NCBI RefSeq assembly: GCF_031885415.1
Contig: NZ_CP116871.1
Span: forward strand, 2,356,001 to 2,420,000
DNA length: 64,000 bases
Direction: 5' to 3'
From: Microbacterium forte
GTDB lineage: Bacteria > Actinomycetota > Actinomycetes > Actinomycetales > Microbacteriaceae
A program made the translations under genes and the position numbers. This document shows, one piece after another, positions 18,208-27,298 of this stretch. Each line of letters opens with the position of its first letter. The first letter of the stretch is position 1. The notes below the pieces were generated by a model that saw only the letters and a list, made by a program, of their open reading frames with translations, had not been told where the DNA came from and did no database searches.

Positions 18208-19095
18208 ATGGCCAGCCTGATCGCCCAGGTGAAGAGCAAGCTCTTCATCCACTCGTCGCGCAAGTCGCTGCACGCGCTCGACGGCGCCTACGCGTCGCTG
18301 CTGCACGGCCGCAGCCTCGACTTCGAGGACCTGCGCAAGTACGAGTACGGCGATCAGGTGCGCGACATCGACTGGCGCGCCACGGCTCGGTTGGGCACCC
18401 CGCTGGTCAAGCGACACCGCGCGATGCGGATGCACACGATCCTGTTCGTGGTCGACACCGGACGCTCGATGGCCGCGCTCGCGCACGACGAGAAGTCGAA
18501 GAAGGACCTCGCGATCCTCGCCACCGGCGTGCTCGGCGTGCTCGCTCTTCGGCACGGAGACGACTTCTCGCTCGTCTACGGCGATTCCGACCGCATCCGC
18601 CGTCGCGCACCGGGTCGCAGCGAGGGCGCGCTCGAGCATGCCCTGCGCACGATCGATCAGTCGATCGACTCGAGCACGGCGTCGAGCGACCGAGACGCGC
18701 TCCTGTCTTACGTGACCCGCACGGTCTCACGGCGCATGATCGTCGTCGTCATCACCGACGAGGCGCCGGTCACGACGGAGACGGAGCGGATGCTGCGCCG
18801 ACTGCGCGTGCAGCACGACGTGCTGTGGCTGACCGTGAGCGACGCCGACCCGGTGCTCGACCACGCGACGGGCACCATCCGCAGCGATGTCGACAGCATG
18901 TGGGAGGTGCCCGACTTCGTGCAGGGCGACCCCGACATCATCCGCGAGCTCGCGGCGCAGACCGAAGCCGACGCCGCGCGTCTGGCTGAGCTGCTCAAGC
19001 GCATGGAGATCAGCCACAGCGTTCTGGCAGGTCAGGACGACGCCGTCTCGCAGCTGCTGCAGCTGCTGAATCGGAGGTCGAATGCCCGGCTCTGA
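18208..19095 (+). CDS. DUF58 domain protein
   Basis: 295 residues. The DUF58 signature LDFEDLRKYEYGDQVRDIDWRATAR is intact (about residues 46-70), and a vWA-like fold follows with VDTGRSMAAL. No transmembrane segment, so it probably works at the cytoplasmic face with the MoxR ATPase, seven bases upstream. Its 3' end overlaps the next gene by 14 bases. Confidence 0.92.
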   Translation: MASLIAQVKSKLFIHSSRKSLHALDGAYASLLHGRSLDFEDLRKYEYGDQVRDIDWRATARLGTPLVKRHRAMRMHTILFVVDTGRSMAALAHDEKSKKDLAILATGVLGVLALRHGDDFSLVYGDSDRIRRRAPGRSEGALEHALRTIDQSIDSSTASSDRDALLSYVTRTVSRRMIVVVITDEAPVTTETERMLRRLRVQHDVLWLTVSDADPVLDHATGTIRSDVDSMWEVPDFVQGDPDIIRELAAQTEADAARLAELLKRMEISHSVLAGQDDAVSQLLQLLNRRSNARL

Positions 19096-19573
19096 TGAGC
19101 TCTACCCGCCGTTCCAATACGGCTGGGGATGGCTCCTGCTCGCCTTCGGAATCCTCCTGCTGCTGATCGCGGCGGCGTGGCTGATCGTCGCCCTGACGCG
19201 TCCGCGGCGTGACCTCACGCTGACGCGCGACGCCCAGGGACCGACCCTGCTCACGACCGACGTGCTCTCGCAGCTGAGGGTCGAGTACTTCGACCGCATC
19301 CAGCGCATCGAAGACGACTACCGCGCACGCGCGCTCTCGGCCCGCAACGCGAACCTCGAGCTCAGCCGGGTGGTGCGCACGTTCGTGAACGAATACAGCG
19401 GCCTCGAGGCGCCTGTGCTCGCCCTCGACGATCTCGTCGCTCGCGGAGTGCACCCCGCCCTGGTCGACGCCATGGGCCGCCATTACTATCCGAGCATCTT
19501 CCGACCGGGCCCTGCGATCGATCCGATCGCCGGCGCCGAGGCGGCCAGAACGGTGGTGCGCACATGGCACTAG
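19082..19573 (+). CDS. Small single-span membrane protein of the MoxR/vWA operon
   Basis: 163 residues with one hydrophobic span near 15-37 and a polar cytoplasmic domain. It occupies the place that DUF4381-type proteins hold in other MoxR operons, but similarity is too weak to name. It overlaps DUF58 by 14 bases and the next vWA gene by 10, so it is certainly translated in this operon. Confidence 0.8.
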   Translation: MPGSDELYPPFQYGWGWLLLAFGILLLLIAAAWLIVALTRPRRDLTLTRDAQGPTLLTTDVLSQLRVEYFDRIQRIEDDYRARALSARNANLELSRVVRTFVNEYSGLEAPVLALDDLVARGVHPALVDAMGRHYYPSIFRPGPAIDPIAGAEAARTVVRTWH

Positions 19574-20550
19574 CGAACGGGTGGCTCATCCTCGTCGCCG
19601 TCGGCGTCGTCGTGATCGCGATCGCGCTCGGCATCGTGATCGGTCTGCGCAGCACTGCGAAGACCGAGGCGCACGAGCGCGCTCGTGTCGCCCGAGCCGA
19701 GCGGCTGCGCGCGCTTCCGACCTTCCGGCAGGCGCTGAACCGACGAGTGCTGGCACTGTCGAGCGTCCTGCTGATCGGCGTGGTCGCGACCCTGGCCGCC
19801 GGAGTCGTCTCGGCGCGCCCGATGGCGTCACAGACCATCCAGCCCGTCAACACGAGCCGCGACATCATGCTGTGCCTCGACGTCTCGGGCTCGATGAGTG
19901 AGGTCGACGTCGAGGTGCTCACGGTCTTCGAAGAGCTGCTTGAGGATTTCGAGGGCGAGCGCATCGGCCTCACGATCTTCAACAGCTCGCCCGTGCAGAT
20001 CTTCCCCCTGACCGATGACTACGAGTTCATCCGCGACCACCTGCAGAGCATCCGAGAGAGCTTCGAGTTCACCGAGTCGATCCCCGAGCACTGGGTCGGC
20101 ACGCTCAACGGCAACGGCGCGTCGCTGATCGGCGACGGCCTTGCCGCGTGCGCGATGGCGTTCGACCACCCCGATGACGAGCGGTCGCGGTCGATCATCT
20201 TCGCGACCGACAACGAGGTCAACGGCGCCTCGATCGTGACTCTCGACGAGGCGGCGGCGTACGCCGATTCGAACGGGGTGCGGGTGTTCGCGCTCAACCC
20301 GGTTCAGGGCAAAGACGCCGACGTCAGCGCGGAGCTCGCGAAGGCCGCCGAAGCCACGGGTGGTGCCGCCTACGGTCTGCGCGACACGACCACCGTGAGC
20401 GACATCGTCGCGCAGGTGCAGGAGCAGGAGGCGGCCGCGCTGCAGGGTCAGGCGCAGGTCGTCTGGACCGACGCCCCGAACCTCTGGATCGTCGTGCTGA
20501 TGATCTCGATGCTCTCGTTCATCGTCGTGCTCTGGAGGGTGAGACTGTGA
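19564..20550 (+). CDS. vWA domain membrane protein (BatA-like)
   Basis: 328 residues. Two N-terminal spans (about 5-27 and 63-85) are followed by an extracytoplasmic von Willebrand A domain with a perfect metal-dependent adhesion site, DVSGS (106-110), and a C-terminal span (about 302-325). The architecture is that of BatA. It overlaps its neighbours on both sides (GTGA at the 3' end), so it is translationally coupled. Confidence 0.9.
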   Translation: MALANGWLILVAVGVVVIAIALGIVIGLRSTAKTEAHERARVARAERLRALPTFRQALNRRVLALSSVLLIGVVATLAAGVVSARPMASQTIQPVNTSRDIMLCLDVSGSMSEVDVEVLTVFEELLEDFEGERIGLTIFNSSPVQIFPLTDDYEFIRDHLQSIRESFEFTESIPEHWVGTLNGNGASLIGDGLAACAMAFDHPDDERSRSIIFATDNEVNGASIVTLDEAAAYADSNGVRVFALNPVQGKDADVSAELAKAAEATGGAAYGLRDTTTVSDIVAQVQEQEAAALQGQAQVVWTDAPNLWIVVLMISMLSFIVVLWRVRL

Positions 20551-21572
20551 TCTTCCAGCCCGTGCTCAACGTCTTCCTCCTGGCGCTTCTCTGCGCGCCG
20601 GTGGCCGCTCTCGCCGTGATCGCGCTGGTCAAGGCCAAGGGACGCGACAAGGCCCTGTGGGCCATGCGGCTGGTCATGCTGCTCGCGTGCTTCGTCATGT
20701 TCCTGCGCCCGGGGATCCCCGGGGGTGCGACAGAGACCCTCGCCACCGACACCGACATCGTGCTCGTCGTCGACACGACCGCGAGCATCGTCGCCGAGGA
20801 TTGGAACGGCGACGAGCCGCGCCTGGACGGCGTCCGCGCCGACGTGCAAGCCATCGTCGACGAGTACCCGGGCGCCCGCTTCGCCCTGATCACCTTCGAC
20901 GCCTCGGCGGATCTGCGCATGCCGCTCACCACCGATACGACCGCGCTCGTCTCATCGCTCGAGGTGCTCCGCCCCGAGGTGACGAGCCAGTCGCGCGGCA
21001 GCTCGATCGGCATCGCCAACCAGCTGCTCACCGACACGCTGTCGAACGCGGCCGAGGCCTCACCCGACCGCTCGCGCATGGTGTTCTACTTCGGCGACGG
21101 CGAGCAGACGGTGACGTCGCCGCCCGAGCCGTTCGACGGCAGCGAGAAGCTCACGGACGCCGGCGCGGTGCTCGGCTACGGCACCGCCGAAGGCGGGCCG
21201 ATGAGGCTCACCACCGGCGGCGTCGACGGCTCGTCGAGCGAGTACATCGAATATCAGGGGGCGAACGCGCTGTCGGTGATCGACGAGGCGAACCTCGAGG
21301 CGATCGCCGCGGATCTCGGCGTCGAGTACCAGCACCGCACGGCGGAGGCCGAGCTGACGCTGCCCGACGCTCCATCGACCACCACCAGCTACGCCGAGTC
21401 GGGTTCGGTCGGCACCGTGACCGAGCTGTACTGGATCGCCGCCCTCGTCGTCGTGGCGCTGCTCGGGGTGGAGCTCACGAGGGCGAGCATGCTCGTGGCC
21501 CGGCTGCGTCTGCTGCGAGCACCGTCGGCGTCGCCGCGCCGGAAGACACCGACCGGCGGAGGTGCCGCATGA
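20547..21572 (+). CDS. vWA domain membrane protein (BatB-like)
   Basis: 341 residues starting at GTG 20547. Two N-terminal spans, a von Willebrand A domain whose metal site reads DTTAS (76-80) instead of DxSxS, and a C-terminal span near 290-310. The Thr for Ser change at the second metal ligand still allows metal binding in other vWA proteins. Likely partner of the BatA-like protein. Confidence 0.9.
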   Translation: MIFQPVLNVFLLALLCAPVAALAVIALVKAKGRDKALWAMRLVMLLACFVMFLRPGIPGGATETLATDTDIVLVVDTTASIVAEDWNGDEPRLDGVRADVQAIVDEYPGARFALITFDASADLRMPLTTDTTALVSSLEVLRPEVTSQSRGSSIGIANQLLTDTLSNAAEASPDRSRMVFYFGDGEQTVTSPPEPFDGSEKLTDAGAVLGYGTAEGGPMRLTTGGVDGSSSEYIEYQGANALSVIDEANLEAIAADLGVEYQHRTAEAELTLPDAPSTTTSYAESGSVGTVTELYWIAALVVVALLGVELTRASMLVARLRLLRAPSASPRRKTPTGGGAA

Positions 21573-22357
21573 CCGATCTGTCGACCCAGGCGGGCGCGAC
21601 GCCAGCCGTCAGCCCCGACGACCTGAAGGCGTCGGCCGCCGCTGCTCTGCTCGCCTCGAATCGCCGGCGGCGCAGCATCCGACGGTGGATCGCGATCGGC
21701 ACCCTGCCCCTCGCGCTGGCGGCGCTGCTGTTCGTCGGCAAGATCCTCAGCATGTACGCGTTCGCGCACCAGTCGATCACCGCCTATGTGGCAGACGACT
21801 ACGCGGGTTCCGAGGCATCGGCCCGAGGCCAGGAGTTCCTCAACTGGTTCGAGCCCTACAAGGCGCCGTTCAACGTGGGCACCGCTCTCGCCGGCGCCGA
21901 GAAGCTGCCGGAGGCGCGGGGGAAACTCGAGGAGTCGCTCGACCTCGCGACCGGCCTCGAGGTGTGCACGGTGCGCATCAACCTGGGACTGGTGCTCGAG
22001 CGCATGGGAGACGCGGCACGGGCCGACGGCGACGGTGCAGCAGCCGCAGAGTTCTACGGCGAAGCACTCACCCTGACGACCGAGACGCCGGAGGAATGCA
22101 ACAGCGAAGAGGCCCAGGAGCAGTCGTCCGACCCTGACCGCGACATGCAGCAGAGCAAGGAAGACCTCGAAGACCGTCTGAAGCAGAAGCAGCAGAACGA
22201 GCAGCAGCCGCCCCCGGAGGAGCAGCAGGAGCAGGAGCCGCAGCCCTCGGAGGAGAAGCTCGAAGAGCTCGAGAAGAAGCTCGAGCAGGGCACGCAGGAG
22301 CGCGATCAGCAGCAGGGCGACGACGGCGGCGGCTCGGGGACGGACAAGCCATGGTGA
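21569..22357 (+). CDS. TPR-like membrane protein with Glu/Gln-rich tail (BatC-like)
   Basis: 262 residues from ATG 21569, overlapping the previous stop as ATGA. One span near 40-62, then an extracytoplasmic helical domain with TPR-like periodicity (APFNVGTALAGAEKLPEARGKLEESLDLA and CTVRINLGLVLERMGDAARADGDGAAAAEFYGEAL), and finally a highly charged, Glu/Gln-rich coiled-coil-like tail from about residue 190 to the end. This is the BatC position in the operon; the long tail is more extreme than usual. Confidence 0.85.
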   Translation: MTDLSTQAGATPAVSPDDLKASAAAALLASNRRRRSIRRWIAIGTLPLALAALLFVGKILSMYAFAHQSITAYVADDYAGSEASARGQEFLNWFEPYKAPFNVGTALAGAEKLPEARGKLEESLDLATGLEVCTVRINLGLVLERMGDAARADGDGAAAAEFYGEALTLTTETPEECNSEEAQEQSSDPDRDMQQSKEDLEDRLKQKQQNEQQPPPEEQQEQEPQPSEEKLEELEKKLEQGTQERDQQQGDDGGGSGTDKPW

Positions 22358-23472
22358 TGGATCACGAGAAGCAGCGGGCGCGCTACGTCGCCGGCTCCGA
22401 GGGTGCGCCACCCGTGCCGCCGCCCGGCGGCTATCGCAATGCACGCCGTCAGGCCGGCCCCGTCGTGCAGCATCCGGGCGCCCCGGCCATGTCGGGCACG
22501 GCGACCGCAGCCGAGGGCGCGTCGGAGGAGAAGAAGCCGGCGAACGCATTCGGCTGGGTCGCGCTCGTCGTCGGCATCCTCTTCGCTCTGATCCTGCTCA
22601 TCACGCTGGCGGTCGGCGCCACCGACGCGCTCTACGGCGTGACGATGCTGGCCCTGCAGCTGGTGGTCGTCGCCGTCATCATCGGCGCGCTGTTCACCGC
22701 CCGTGGACGCACCCTGGGAGCCGTCGCCCTCGCGATCACCCTGATCTTCAACGTCGCCACGGTGGGCGGCATCGGCGCACTGCAGACCTCGGCCTCCGGC
22801 AGCTACGACGGCATGAAGACCGACGAGCAGAAGCACGAAGAGGCCTACCCGGGCATCAAGGGCACTGACCCGCAGGATGCGCTGCGGCAGCAGTCGCTCG
22901 AAGAGGTGCAGGCCGAGGCGGACAGCCTGTTCGCCGACATCCGCGAGCGCGTCACCGCCGAATACGGGTACGACTGGGTGCAGGTCGGCGACGAGGATCT
23001 GCGCCCCGAGCGCAACGGCTACGGCGGAGAGTCGATGCTCATCGAATACACCTCCGTCGGCTGGGCGACGACCGAGCCGATCCAGGACTACAGCCTCAAG
23101 CTCGAGGTCATGGCCACGATCGACGAGGTCGTCGCCGAGCACGGTCTGCCGTCGCTGTACTCGTTCAACGGCGAGTACTCGGGAATCGACCCGTCGATGA
23201 TCGCGAAGCTCTACGGCAGCGAAGACCCCCGTGAACAGCACACGTGGGAGTACTACACCGAGAACTACCCCGATCCGATGCGCTTCTACGCGAACATCTT
23301 CGACCTCTCGAACGACCCGTCCGGCGACTTCCTGAAGACCCGGGAGGCGCAGAACGCCCGCACCGGAGAACCGCTCGAGGGGCTGCAGATGGTCGTCATC
23401 GCGAGCGCAGTGCTCAGCGAGGCCGACCGCGCCGAGTTCGAGGAGAAGCTGCAGGAGTACCCCGGGTTCTGA
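22351..23472 (+). CDS. Membrane protein of unknown function at the end of the MoxR operon
   Basis: 373 residues. A Pro/Gly-rich N-terminal tail, three closely spaced spans (about 66-90, 95-115 and 120-140) and a ~230-residue soluble domain, probably outside the membrane. It overlaps the BatC-like gene by seven bases. I do not recognise the soluble domain; it is rich in Glu and Tyr and contains WEYYTENYPDPMRFYANIF. Its place suggests it belongs to the MoxR/vWA complex of this lineage. Confidence 0.78.
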   Translation: MVMDHEKQRARYVAGSEGAPPVPPPGGYRNARRQAGPVVQHPGAPAMSGTATAAEGASEEKKPANAFGWVALVVGILFALILLITLAVGATDALYGVTMLALQLVVVAVIIGALFTARGRTLGAVALAITLIFNVATVGGIGALQTSASGSYDGMKTDEQKHEEAYPGIKGTDPQDALRQQSLEEVQAEADSLFADIRERVTAEYGYDWVQVGDEDLRPERNGYGGESMLIEYTSVGWATTEPIQDYSLKLEVMATIDEVVAEHGLPSLYSFNGEYSGIDPSMIAKLYGSEDPREQHTWEYYTENYPDPMRFYANIFDLSNDPSGDFLKTREAQNARTGEPLEGLQMVVIASAVLSEADRAEFEEKLQEYPGF

Positions 23473-23507
23473 GTCCCGGTGGGCAGGTCGCGCGTCCGAC
23501 CCGCCCT

Positions 23508-24515
23508 TCAGCCGGAGAGCGAGAACAGCATGCGCGCCAGCACGTAGCGGGCGTGCCCGCGCGACGACCTCGGGTCGTAGCCGAGGATGCCGATCAGCGC
23601 GGTGAGGCGGTCCTGCACGCTGGAGTGGTGGCGCCCCAGGCGCACGGCTGCGGCACGCACGCTCAGCTCGTCGACCACGGCGTCGAGCAGTTCCCGACTG
23701 CGGGCGTCGAGGCGCGCGAGCGCAGCAGCATCCGGATGCACGTCGCCGGACTCCGCGGCCGTGGCGATCAGGAGCAGGGCACCCAGGTCGTCTGCGGCCA
23801 CCACGGGTTCGGAGGCGGTGCTCAGACGCGCGGCGATCAGTGCCTCCGCCCACGACTCGGGGAGGTGCTCTCCGGGCCCCGCGGTTCCGATGCCCAGACG
23901 CAGGCCTGTCGCGTCCGTCCACACCCGATCCACGGGCGCTCCCTCGACGACGATCGTCGCCCTCGTCAAGCCGTGTCTGGTCGCGACCACGACGGAGGGA
24001 TGCTGCGGCAGCGGCGCGGGGTCGGGCGGCGAGGCCACGACCGCCACCGGAAGGACCGGAATCCTGAGCCTCGCCAGTGCCGAGACGCGCTCCCCCTCGC
24101 TCGCGAACTCGCTGATCGCCAGTTCCACGGCGCTCCCCGCGTCGCCTGCGCGGCGGGCACGGAGGATGCCGAGCGCCAGCGTGAGGCGCTCGAGGATCAT
24201 CGCGTCATTCGTGTGCGGGTCCCCCTCGCGCTCGATCCAGGCGACGGCCTCCGGGCCGCTCTCACGCAGCATCCACCTGTCACCGGGGTCGATCGGGTCG
24301 ATGCGCACCCCGTCGGCGCGCACCCGGATGATCTGTCGGGCGTCGCGCTGCCCCACGGTGGCACCGCTCAGCACGGCGGCCCCGCGCAGCATGCTCTCGA
24401 CGCCGACTGCACGGGCGATGAGCGTGTCGAAGTAGGAGACGACCTTGAGGGTCTCGCTCGCATCCGGGTCGAGGGCGGTGAGCCGCCCCAGCAGATCTTG
24501 CATGTCGGGCTCCAT
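23508..24515 (-). CDS. PucR/CdaR-type helix-turn-helix regulator
   Basis: 335 residues. The C terminus has the PucR HTH pattern (SVRAAAVRLGRHHSSVQDRLTALIG followed by DPRSSRGHARYVLARML). The N-terminal two thirds is a weakly conserved sensory region without a clear PucR-N or GGDEF-like domain. PucR proteins activate purine, amino acid or sugar-acid catabolic genes; the target here is unknown. An 11-bp perfect inverted repeat lies 14 bases upstream of ATG 24515. Confidence 0.75.
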   Translation of the reverse strand: MEPDMQDLLGRLTALDPDASETLKVVSYFDTLIARAVGVESMLRGAAVLSGATVGQRDARQIIRVRADGVRIDPIDPGDRWMLRESGPEAVAWIEREGDPHTNDAMILERLTLALGILRARRAGDAGSAVELAISEFASEGERVSALARLRIPVLPVAVVASPPDPAPLPQHPSVVVATRHGLTRATIVVEGAPVDRVWTDATGLRLGIGTAGPGEHLPESWAEALIAARLSTASEPVVAADDLGALLLIATAAESGDVHPDAAALARLDARSRELLDAVVDELSVRAAAVRLGRHHSSVQDRLTALIGILGYDPRSSRGHARYVLARMLFSLSG

Positions 24516-24528
24516 CGCGCGGGGCTTC

Positions 24529-24563
24529 CACCCTACGGGTTCATCGACCGAGCCCGTAGGGTG
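24529..24563. promoter_or_regulatory. Perfect 11-bp inverted repeat upstream of the PucR-type gene
   Basis: CACCCTACGGG (24529-24539) and CCCGTAGGGTG (24553-24563) separated by 13 bases. It lies seven bases beyond the esterase stop and 14 bases before the regulator start. It could be the esterase terminator or an operator for the regulator; the spacing of about two helical turns between half-site centres fits either. Confidence 0.6.
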
Positions 24564-24570
24564 CCGAAGG

Positions 24571-25539
24571 TCACCCGAGCAGCCGGTTCACCCAGTCGTC
24601 GCGGGCGGCCAGCATCGCCTGCGCGACGGCCGTGTGCGGAGCGAACATGTCGAAGCCGTGGAACCCGCCGGCCCATACGTGCAGCTCGGCCTGCACGCCG
24701 GCCGCCCACAGCCTGGTCGCGTAGTCGACGTCCTCGTCGCGGAACACCTCGGCGCTTCCGCAGTCGATGAAGGCGGGCGGAAGACCGGTCAGGTCCGTGG
24801 CGCGCGCCGGAGCCGCATAGATCGAGACGTCATCGGTGCCCTTGCGTCCGCCGAGGAGGGCGGTCCACCCGGTGATGTTCGACCCGCGGTCCCACACGCC
24901 GATCCCGTCGATCTGCCTGGTCGAAACACTTTCATCGCGGTCGTCGAGCATGGGGTAGATCAGCAGCTGACCGATGAGCCCGGGGCCGCGGCGGTCCCGC
25001 GCGAGCAGGGTCGTTCCCGCGGCCAGGCCGCCACCGGCACTCCCCCCACCGATCAGGAGGCGGTTCGGATCGATGCCCAGCTCTGCAGCGTTCTCGGCCG
25101 TCCACACCAGACCCGCGTAGCAGTCCTCGACCGGGTACGGATCGGGGAACTCCGGAGCAAGCCGGTACTCGACTGTCACGATCACGCCGTTGAAGCGCTC
25201 CGCCCAGTCGAGGAAGCCCACGACGCCGAGCCAGCGGTTGCCGATGATCATGCCGCCGCCGTGCGTGTGGAAGAAGCCAGGACCCGTGCCGGTGCGACCC
25301 GCCTTCTCGACCACCGAGACGACGATCTCGTCGCCCTCGTGACCCGCGATGGTCACGTCGCGGCGCGTGAAGCCCCGCTCGTCGAGCACGGTGAAGATCT
25401 CGTCCTCGCCGCTCACGGGAGACTGGCGCAGCAGGGGAATCATCTCGGCAGTCAGGGTCGACGGCAGCGTGTCTGCGACCAGCGCGAGTGCGGCCTCCAG
25501 TTCGGGGTCGAACGGAGGGCGAAGGGTTGTTTCGGTCAT
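24571..25539 (-). CDS. Alpha/beta hydrolase, hormone-sensitive-lipase family esterase
   Basis: 322 residues. The oxyanion motif HTHGGG (91-96) and nucleophile motif GGSAGG (Ser167) define the HSL/GDXG family; the C-terminal Asp (SAEVFRDED) and His (GGFHGFDMF) complete the triad. Cytoplasmic, acting on short-chain esters. ATG 25539 has AAAGGAG seven bases upstream. Confidence 0.92.
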   Translation of the reverse strand: MTETTLRPPFDPELEAALALVADTLPSTLTAEMIPLLRQSPVSGEDEIFTVLDERGFTRRDVTIAGHEGDEIVVSVVEKAGRTGTGPGFFHTHGGGMIIGNRWLGVVGFLDWAERFNGVIVTVEYRLAPEFPDPYPVEDCYAGLVWTAENAAELGIDPNRLLIGGGSAGGGLAAGTTLLARDRRGPGLIGQLLIYPMLDDRDESVSTRQIDGIGVWDRGSNITGWTALLGGRKGTDDVSIYAAPARATDLTGLPPAFIDCGSAEVFRDEDVDYATRLWAAGVQAELHVWAGGFHGFDMFAPHTAVAQAMLAARDDWVNRLLG

Positions 25540-25694
25540 CAGAACTCCTTTGTTCTCGGCCGCGGTCATGTCGGCGTCCCGCCAGCCTCCCGGAGGTCGC
25601 ACCCGAGCGTAACCCGCCAGACGGGGCCGTTCTGCGGCCGTGAAGCCGCCGGATGGCGGGCGGCCGCACCGGCAGCGGCAGCCTTGACCCGCTC

Positions 25695-26402
25695 TCAGCT
25701 CGCGAGCGACAGCCCGGCGGCGAGCGCGAAGCCGAGCACGGTCGCGAGCCCCGTCACCTGCTTGGCCTTCTGCTGAGCGTCGGGAACCATCGAGTCGACG
25801 AGCATCACGAGCAGCGCACCGGCCGCGAAGCCGCTCGCGCCCGCTCTGAAATCGTCGCCGGTGCTGCTCGCGAGGGCGAAGCCGGCGACGGTCGCGAGTG
25901 CGCAGATCACCGAGATGCCGGCCCAGAGCAGCAGCACGCGCGACTTGGCCATGCCGCCCTTGAGCAGGTCGGCGGCCGAGCCGATCGACTCGGGCAGGTT
26001 CGAGACCACGATCGCCACGACGAGGGCGATGCTCACCGGCTCACCGGAGGCCAGACCGATTCCCAGCACGAGCTGTTCGGGGATGCCGTCGAGCAGAGCG
26101 CCCAGCGCGAGCGGGACGCCCGCGCCGCTGTCCTTCGACTTCGCCGCTCGCGCATCGAGGATCCGGTCGGCGATGAAGTACGCGAGGGCTCCCGCGACGA
26201 CGCCGACGATCAGGGGGATGGGGCCCGCGAGATCGAGCCCCTCCTCCCACAGCTCGAACGCGATGGACGCCATGAGGGCGCCCGCGCCGAAGCCGAGCAC
26301 GATGCCCAGCCACCGCGGTGGCCAGGTGCGCAGCAGGGCGAGGATCGCGCCGACGATGAGGGGCGACGCGGCGACCGCGCCCCACAGGATCGCTCCGCCC
26401 AT
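25695..26402 (-). CDS. ZIP-like divalent metal transporter family protein
   Basis: 235 residues with about seven to eight hydrophobic spans. The ZIP-like helix IV motif is present as ALGALLDGIPEQLVLGIGLA and helix V as VVSNLPESIGSA, with the His of the zinc-site consensus replaced by Asp or Asn in places. It may be a ZIP metal carrier with altered selectivity or a diverged relative. ATG 26402 follows GAAGGAGGA. It stands alone. Confidence 0.8.
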   Translation of the reverse strand: MGGAILWGAVAASPLIVGAILALLRTWPPRWLGIVLGFGAGALMASIAFELWEEGLDLAGPIPLIVGVVAGALAYFIADRILDARAAKSKDSGAGVPLALGALLDGIPEQLVLGIGLASGEPVSIALVVAIVVSNLPESIGSAADLLKGGMAKSRVLLLWAGISVICALATVAGFALASSTGDDFRAGASGFAAGALLVMLVDSMVPDAQQKAKQVTGLATVLGFALAAGLSLAS

Positions 26403-26493
26403 GCCGTCCTCCTTCACGGACACTCTGCCACCACCGTCGCGGAATGTGCAGAGGAGGGGGCTCACACGCGCGCGCGTCGGATCCCTCCTCCGC

Positions 26494-27285
26494 TCACTCG
26501 ACCGTCACGCGATGGATGCCGAGGTCGGTGCGACCGGGGAGCAGATCCGCTCGGAGGGCTCGGGTGCCGTGATAGTCGCCGTCGCGCAGCCGTCGGTAGG
26601 GATGGCTCGGTGACTCGTCGCCGAGCCCCGAGAGCCGTTCGACCAGGCGCGCGCTCTCGTGATCGATGCCCGCCGCGTCCATTCCGTCCGCATCGTGGAC
26701 GACATGCAGGTCGAGCGGCTCGATGCCCGTGTACCAGAGGGTTCCGTGGGTGAGCGGGAACATCAGCGAGTCCAGATCGCCGCTGATCCCCCGTTCCCCG
26801 ATGGACCGGTCGTCCTCCCCTGCCGTGACGATCACGAGGGCCCGGCGCCCCGCGAGAAGCCCCTCGCCGTACCGCAGCGGAAGACCGGTCTGCGCGTCGA
26901 CCGGTCCGTACGCGAACCCGTTGGTGAGCACGCGGTCGAACCACCCCTTCAGGATCGCCGGCGGGCCGTACCACCACAGCGGGAACTGGAGCACGACGAG
27001 ATCTGCGGCCCCCAGCTTGCGCTGTTCCTCGCTCACATCCGCCGGCAGCTGCCCCGCGGCGAACGCCTCGCCCATGAGATCGACGACGTTGCCCTCCCTG
27101 CCGTGGGGCTCGCCGAGGTCCTGGGCGGCGAGGACGGGGTCGAACCGCTGAGCATACAGATCGGTGATCTCGACGTCGTGGTCGCGCGAGAGGGCTTCGA
27201 CTCCGTCGCGGAACAGTCGGGCGTTGAAGGAGTTCTCCTGCGGGTGGGCATAGATCCAGTGGACGGTCGGGCGTGATGCGGACAC
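26494..27285 (-). CDS. NAD(P)H dehydrogenase (quinone)/flavodoxin-fold oxidoreductase
   Basis: 263 residues of the Flavodoxin_2/NQO1-KefF family: N-terminal WIYAHPQENSFNARLF for FMN phosphate binding, then LVVLQFPLWWYGPPAILKGWFDRV for the flavin ring. It would reduce quinones or nitro compounds by two-electron transfer. Start is GTG 27285, thirteen bases after the upstream DHA2 exporter stop, so the two genes form an operon facing away from an HxlR regulator. Confidence 0.9.
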   Translation of the reverse strand: MSASRPTVHWIYAHPQENSFNARLFRDGVEALSRDHDVEITDLYAQRFDPVLAAQDLGEPHGREGNVVDLMGEAFAAGQLPADVSEEQRKLGAADLVVLQFPLWWYGPPAILKGWFDRVLTNGFAYGPVDAQTGLPLRYGEGLLAGRRALVIVTAGEDDRSIGERGISGDLDSLMFPLTHGTLWYTGIEPLDLHVVHDADGMDAAGIDHESARLVERLSGLGDESPSHPYRRLRDGDYHGTRALRADLLPGRTDLGIHRVTVE

Positions 27286-27298
27286 GGATGGCCTTTCT

